A DNA stretch of 10,000 bases from Thiobacillus sp. Its GTDB lineage: Bacteria; Pseudomonadota; Gammaproteobacteria; Burkholderiales; Thiobacillaceae. Under the pieces are notes generated by a model. The model was not told the DNA's origin. It ran no database searches and saw only the letters and a program-made list of their open reading frames with translations. This document shows, piece by piece, positions 7,164 to 10,000 of the stretch (the first letter of the stretch is position 1; every line of letters begins with the position of its first letter). The translations under genes were made by a program, and so were the position numbers. Location of the stretch: the NCBI GenBank assembly GCA_020216925.1, contig JAIWOL010000010.1, forward strand, positions 1 to 10,000, given 5' to 3'.

Positions 7164-7715
7164 ATGCGAGCCACCCGCTTCGGCAACCTCGCCCTGCACG
7201 GACTCAACCGGCTCGCCGCCCGCGAACACGTCTGGCTCGAACGTCTCAATGGCGTGCGCCTGCCAGACTGGGAAGTGCGTGTGTTCCGCGCCGCCAGCCG
7301 GCTCGGCGACGGCGTGTTCTGGTACGCGCTGATGGGCATTCTCCTGGCGTGGCACGGTCTCGACGCCCTGCCTGCGATATTGCACATGGTCGTTTCCGGC
7401 CTTGCCGGCACGCTGGTTTACAAATGGCTGAAAGGCGCGACCGAGCGGCCCCGCCCTTACCAGGTCTGTCCCGCCATCTGTTGCCTGACCGCGCCGCTCG
7501 ACCGCTTCAGCTTTCCTTCGGGCCACACCCTCCATGCCGTGGTCTTCAGCGTGGTGGCCACCGCCTATTACCCGGCGCTGGCCGCGTGGGTCTGGCCCTT
7601 CACCCTGCTGGTCGCCGCCTCACGGCTGGTGCTCGGCCTGCATTATCCGAGCGATGTCGTCATCGGCGCGGCGCTGGGCGCGGCAATCGCAGGCTTGTCG
7701 CTCGCCCTTTTCTGA
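7164..7715 (+). CDS. PAP2-family membrane phosphatase
   Basis: A 183-aa integral membrane phosphatase of the PAP2 (type 2 phosphatidic acid phosphatase) superfamily, which dephosphorylates phosphatidate, phosphatidylglycerol phosphate or undecaprenyl pyrophosphate. All three catalytic motifs are intact: K-x6-RP (K90, R97, P98, in KGATERPRP), PSGH (118-121) and SR-x5-H-x3-D (S153, R154, H160, D164, in SRLVLGLHYPSD). Hydrophobic segments lie at about 51-66, 70-88, 124-140, 142-158 and 164-183. AGGAG at 7154-7158 directly overlaps the end of the glycosyltransferase stop and gives a good ribosome site for ATG 7164. Pairing with a GT4 enzyme suggests supply of diacylglycerol acceptor or recycling of a polyprenyl carrier. 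The substrate is not determinable from sequence. Confidence 0.92.
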   Translation: MRATRFGNLALHGLNRLAAREHVWLERLNGVRLPDWEVRVFRAASRLGDGVFWYALMGILLAWHGLDALPAILHMVVSGLAGTLVYKWLKGATERPRPYQVCPAICCLTAPLDRFSFPSGHTLHAVVFSVVATAYYPALAAWVWPFTLLVAASRLVLGLHYPSDVVIGAALGAAIAGLSLALF

Positions 7716-7817
7716 TTCTCTGATTTGCCCGCGCACGACAAGCGGGTCAGTCCGGCCAGCTTGCCGCGGGCGGACGGGACGCTTGCGGGGTGCCGAACGC
7801 CTCGAACGCCAGCAGCT
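7716..7817. other. Convergent intergenic gap (PAP2 gene / dps)
   Basis: About 100 GC-rich bases lie between the two converging stop codons. Small stems exist (CCCGC at 7728-7732 with GCGGG at 7742-7746, and the direct repeat CGAACGCC at 7794 and 7803). None has a T-run on either strand, so I assign no terminator. No gene is seen. Confidence 0.5.
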
Positions 7818-8312
7818 TCACTCTTCCATCAGGCTGCGCAGCATCCAGGCCGTTTTCTCGTGCACTTCCAGACGCTGGGTGAGCACATCGGCGGTGGGCT
7901 GGTCGTTGGCCTTGTCGACCACCGGGAACAGGCTGCGCGCCGTACGGGCCGTGGCTTCCTGCGCGGCAACCAGATGCTTGATCATGTCCATTGCCTTGGG
8001 CACGCCGGACACTTCCTTGATCGATGCCAGCTTGGCGAATTCACTGTAGGTTCCCGGTGCGGGGTGGCCCAGAGCACGAATGCGTTCGGCAATGATGTCC
8101 AGCGCATTCCACTGCTCGGTGTACTGCTGCATGAACATGTTGTGCAGGGTGTTGAACATGGGCCCGGTGACGTTCCAGTGGAAATTGTGCGTCATCAGAT
8201 AAAGCGTGTAGCTGTCGGCGAGCAGACGCGACAAGCCCTGCGCGATTTTGGCCCGGTCGGTATCGGAAATGCCGATGTCGATGCTGAGGGTCTTGCTGGA
8301 TTTGGCTTTCAT
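7818..8312 (-). CDS. dps: Dps/ferritin-like DNA-protection protein
   Basis: Dps forms dodecameric shells that oxidise and store iron with peroxide as oxidant and can bind DNA in starvation or oxidative stress. The product is 164 aa, full length. The N-terminus is short and lysine-containing (MKAKSSK). [17 protein letters not shown] carries H45 and H57, equivalent to ferroxidase H51 and H63 of E. coli Dps. [12 protein letters not shown] carries D72 and E76, equivalent to D78 and E82. Residue 61 is Met in [11 protein letters not shown], where E. coli has D67 and many relatives have Glu (see findings). The end, [20 protein letters not shown], is typical of the proteobacterial clade. ATG at 8310-8312 is preceded by a GGGAGA ribosome site at 8318-8323. 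Transcription probably starts in the gap up to 8429; no clear OxyR or sigma-70 site is visible there. Confidence 0.96.
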   Translation of the reverse strand: MKAKSSKTLSIDIGISDTDRAKIAQGLSRLLADSYTLYLMTHNFHWNVTGPMFNTLHNMFMQQYTEQWNALDIIAERIRALGHPAPGTYSEFAKLASIKEVSGVPKAMDMIKHLVAAQEATARTARSLFPVVDKANDQPTADVLTQRLEVHEKTAWMLRSLMEE

Positions 8313-8374
8313 GTCGGTCTCCCAATGCGAGTGTGGATAGTGAATTTGTACACCGTGCGTAGCCGCATGGCCAG

Positions 8375-8391
8375 CTGATAATCTCGATCAG
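8375..8391. promoter_or_regulatory. Short inverted repeat upstream of dps
   Basis: CTGAT (8375-8379) and ATCAG (8387-8391) are perfect inverted arms separated by 7 bases. The site lies 62 bases or more upstream of the dps start and within the 117-base gap after the phospholipase-like gene. No T-run follows on either strand, so a terminator is unlikely; a regulator site for dps is possible. The rest of the gap (8313-8429) holds the dps ribosome site and no other clear signal. Confidence 0.3.
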
Positions 8392-8429
8392 GACGATTGA
8401 AGCGGGCGCTCGGCGCAAGGGCAGACGGC

Positions 8430-9296
8430 TCAGGCCGCGCGCTTGAGCACCGGCGCATCGGCCTCGAACAGATCGTCCGGCAGCGGCATCCGGTCGGCGA
8501 CAATTTCCGGCGCATGGGCGGCGATGCGCGCCCGCGCCAGCGCGGCAGGCGGGCAGTCCGCAATCCACGCCGGAGCCTCGCCCGCCAGCACGCGATTCAT
8601 CTGCGGCAGACGGGCGGTCGTTTCCCGGATGTAGTAATCGAATCGTGCGCTGAGACTGCGGTCAAAGGCGCGGCCCGCGCGGTGCAGCAAAGCCGGCAGC
8701 CCGCTGCGGCGCAAAACGCTTTCGGCCCCGGCCAGCTGGCGGATCGCCCGGCGAGCGGCCGCGGGCGTGCAATCGAAATTGCGGGCCACGAAATCGGCCA
8801 GCCAGTCGTCGGCTCGCAGCAGGGTGGCGGGCGGGCGGAACAAGTGCCGCGCAATATGCCGGTCCATCGCCCATTCCGACGCGGCGTGGGTGAGCATGGG
8901 CACATTCCACCACAGGTGTTCGTGCGCGGGCACGAAATGGTTGTGGGCGATGATGTCCACCCACAGGTGGCTCATCGCCCCCACTGCGCACGCGCGTTCC
9001 TCGTCGTCGCGCGCATTGTCGAGCAGCGCGTGGGCACTTTCCCAGCGATGGCTGCCGTCGAATGCGCGCGTTCCCGCCGTCTTGCCCACCAGCGCCAGAT
9101 CCGGCAGGCAGGCGCCCGCCACCAAGCGCTGGGGAAACCGCCGCACCGCACGCCGCAGCGCAGGGTCGAGCAGCGGCACCGACCACACCAGCAGCTGTGC
9201 AAAGTAGACGTGGGTGTACAGCCCCCACGCCAGCGCGTCGCCGGCAAACAGGGCAGCGGGAATCGACCACAGGAATGCAGTGCGCCGCGTGTTCAT
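8430..9296 (-). CDS. Secreted zinc-dependent phospholipase C-like protein
   Basis: Resembles the zinc-dependent phospholipase C domain (Pfam Zn_dep_PLPC, relatives of Bacillus cereus PC-PLC). It is 288 aa from the ATG at 9294-9296. A signal peptide (MNTRRTAFLWSIPAALFAGDALA) would be cut before W24. In B. cereus PLC the mature N-terminal Trp itself binds zinc. The remaining ligand order is matched here by H29, D66 (CLPD), H83 or H89, H110 and D114 (SHLWVD), H120, and H137 with E141 (HAASE). The C-terminal 140 residues are Arg/Ala-rich and helical without known motifs. An upstream in-frame ATG at 9320 would add MQGLHAGS before the signal peptide and is less likely. No strong ribosome site precedes either start. 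Substrate and location (periplasm or outside) are inferred. Confidence 0.8.
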   Translation of the reverse strand: MNTRRTAFLWSIPAALFAGDALAWGLYTHVYFAQLLVWSVPLLDPALRRAVRRFPQRLVAGACLPDLALVGKTAGTRAFDGSHRWESAHALLDNARDDEERACAVGAMSHLWVDIIAHNHFVPAHEHLWWNVPMLTHAASEWAMDRHIARHLFRPPATLLRADDWLADFVARNFDCTPAAARRAIRQLAGAESVLRRSGLPALLHRAGRAFDRSLSARFDYYIRETTARLPQMNRVLAGEAPAWIADCPPAALARARIAAHAPEIVADRMPLPDDLFEADAPVLKRAA

Positions 9297-9307
9297 GGAA
9301 CCAGCAT

Positions 9308-9336
9308 GTAATCCCTGCATGACGATGCGCTGTCAA
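9308..9336 (-). promoter_or_regulatory. Candidate sigma-70 promoter for the phospholipase-like gene
   Basis: On the minus strand a perfect -35 TTGACA (9336 down to 9331) is followed after 17 bases by a poor -10, GATTAC (9313-9308). TTACAT, 19 bases away, is the alternative. Transcription would start only a few bases before the ATG at 9296, giving an almost leaderless mRNA. The -35 is good and the -10 is weak. Confidence 0.3.
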
Positions 9337-9344
9337 CTGCATGA
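9315..9344. promoter_or_regulatory. Direct repeat CTGCATGA in divergent promoter region
   Basis: CTGCATGA occurs at 9315-9322 and 9337-9344, 22 bases apart start to start, which is about two helical turns. It lies between the divergently read phospholipase-like and kinase genes and brackets the minus-strand TTGACA box. The spacing suits a dimeric regulator acting on both genes, but chance is possible. Confidence 0.35.
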
Positions 9345-9377
9345 ATCTTCAGTGAAACCGCAATTTCCCGGCCTGCG

Positions 9378-9383
9378 TATAAT
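9378..9383 (+). promoter_or_regulatory. -10 box TATAAT of the kinase promoter
   Basis: A perfect TATAAT preceded by TGCG sits 29 bases before the ATG at 9413. The -35 region (about 9354-9360, GAAACCG) is poor, so the promoter would lean on the -10 or an activator. The expected start at about 9390 leaves a leader of roughly 20 bases with no Shine-Dalgarno. Confidence 0.6.
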
Positions 9384-9412
9384 CGCCGCTGTCGTTTTCA
9401 GCCCACATTTCC

Positions 9413-10000
9413 ATGCGCACGCTCATCTGCGGTTCACTCGCCTTCGACTCGATTATGGTGTTTCAGGATCACTTCAAGCACCACATCCTGCCGGACAAGA
9501 TTCACATGCTGAACGTCTCCTTCCTGGTGCCCGAGATGCGGCGCGAATACGGCGGTTGCGCGGGCAACATTGCCTACAACCTGAAACTGCTCGGCGGCGA
9601 GCCGGTGATCATGGCCACGGTCGGCGAAGATTTCGGCCCCTATGCCGACCGGCTCGACGCGCTCGGCATTACCCGCGAAGCCATCCGTCCGCTCGCCGGC
9701 GCCTATACTGCGCAGGCTTTCATCACCACCGATCTTGCCGATAACCAGATCACGGCCTTTCATCCCGGCGCGATGAATTTTTCGCACGAAAACGATGCCT
9801 CGAAGGTGCGCGACATAGCCCTCGGCATCGTCTCGCCGGATGGCCGCGACGGCATGCTCGCCCACTGCCGCCAGTTTCACGCAGCCGGCATTCCCTTTGT
9901 GTTCGACCCGGGCCAGGGCATGCCGCTGTTCAATGGCGAAGAATTGCTGGAAATGGTCGGACTCGCCGACACCGTCACGCTCAACGACTACGAGGCCGAA
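9413..10000 (+). CDS. PfkB-family carbohydrate/adenosine kinase, 3' end outside window
   Basis: A ribokinase-fold kinase that transfers phosphate from ATP to a sugar or nucleoside. 196 residues are visible and the frame is open to the last base; family length is about 300-320, so roughly a third is missing. It starts MRTLICGSLAFDSIMVF. The PfkB signature region GGCAGNIAYNLKLLGG (47-62) follows, then TVGEDFGPYADRL, YTAQAFITTDLADNQITAFHPGAM (98-121), FVFDPGQGMPLF and TLNDYEAE, as in the betaproteobacterial 'adenosine kinase-like' PfkB group. The catalytic GAGD motif lies beyond the window. ATG 9413 is chosen because homologues begin within one or two residues of it. The substrate (adenosine or a sugar) is not provable here. 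It is divergent from the phospholipase-like gene, with 116 bases between. Confidence 0.9.
   Translation, partial: MRTLICGSLAFDSIMVFQDHFKHHILPDKIHMLNVSFLVPEMRREYGGCAGNIAYNLKLLGGEPVIMATVGEDFGPYADRLDALGITREAIRPLAGAYTAQAFITTDLADNQITAFHPGAMNFSHENDASKVRDIALGIVSPDGRDGMLAHCRQFHAAGIPFVFDPGQGMPLFNGEELLEMVGLADTVTLNDYEAE

Noticed and set aside
7725..8378. Plus-strand open frame over dps
   Set aside because: Antisense shadow; the minus strand encodes a complete Dps with a ribosome site.
8397..9311. 304-codon plus-strand open frame over the phospholipase-like gene
   Set aside because: Arg/Gln/His-rich shadow without domains; the minus strand has a signal peptide and a complete zinc-ligand pattern.

Overview
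This is a GC-rich, tightly packed chromosomal window. Gene content and protein similarity recalled from memory suggest a betaproteobacterium, perhaps a Nitrosomonadales or Thiobacillus-like organism. The supporting signs are a split glycine decarboxylase (gcvPA and gcvPB), a Burkholderia/Thiobacillus-type Dps, a FimV-like protein with a betaproteobacterial C-terminal domain, and a PfkB 'adenosine kinase-like' gene. The taxon is inferred, since no rRNA or other decisive marker is present. No CRISPR array, tRNA, IS element, phage gene or obvious island is visible. The region reads as core or housekeeping DNA.

Left part (1-4249, all + strand). gcvPA (glycine decarboxylase P-protein, alpha half) is followed by a small DUF3144 protein, tpx (thiol peroxidase), gcvPB (P-protein beta half) and dgkA (diacylglycerol kinase). 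The two halves of one enzyme are separated by two unrelated genes. A terminator-like hairpin lies between the DUF3144 gene and tpx. Each half of the P-protein starts directly behind a short non-coding repeat: an inverted array of GTGAGGN heptamers before gcvPA, and a degenerate palindrome of the dispersed 'NHRDTEKR' type before gcvPB. Neither start has a good Shine-Dalgarno sequence. dgkA overlaps the gcvPB stop by 4 bases.

Middle (4357-7715, + strand). A compact FimV-like inner-membrane protein has a signal peptide, FimV N-domain, coiled coil, one transmembrane helix and C-terminal FimV/TPR-like domain. It is followed by a GT4 glycosyltransferase and, 9 bases later, a PAP2-family lipid phosphatase. 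The last two form a probable two-gene operon for lipid or lipid-linked sugar metabolism. A perfect 8-bp hairpin ends on the first base of the glycosyltransferase start codon.

Right part. Two genes lie on the - strand: dps (7818-8312) and a secreted zinc-dependent phospholipase C-like protein (8430-9296). The phospholipase-like protein keeps the whole zinc-ligand pattern, including a tryptophan at the predicted mature N-terminus. A 116-base divergent promoter region separates it from a PfkB-family sugar/nucleoside kinase (9413 onward, + strand), which runs off the window end. A TATAAT box and an 8-bp direct repeat lie in that region.

I see no convincing new multi-gene system. The best points to follow up are the repeat elements before both gcvP halves, the hairpin on the glycosyltransferase start, the Met at a normally acidic ferroxidase position of Dps, the zinc phospholipase-like protein, and the concentration of diacylglycerol/phosphatidate-related enzymes.
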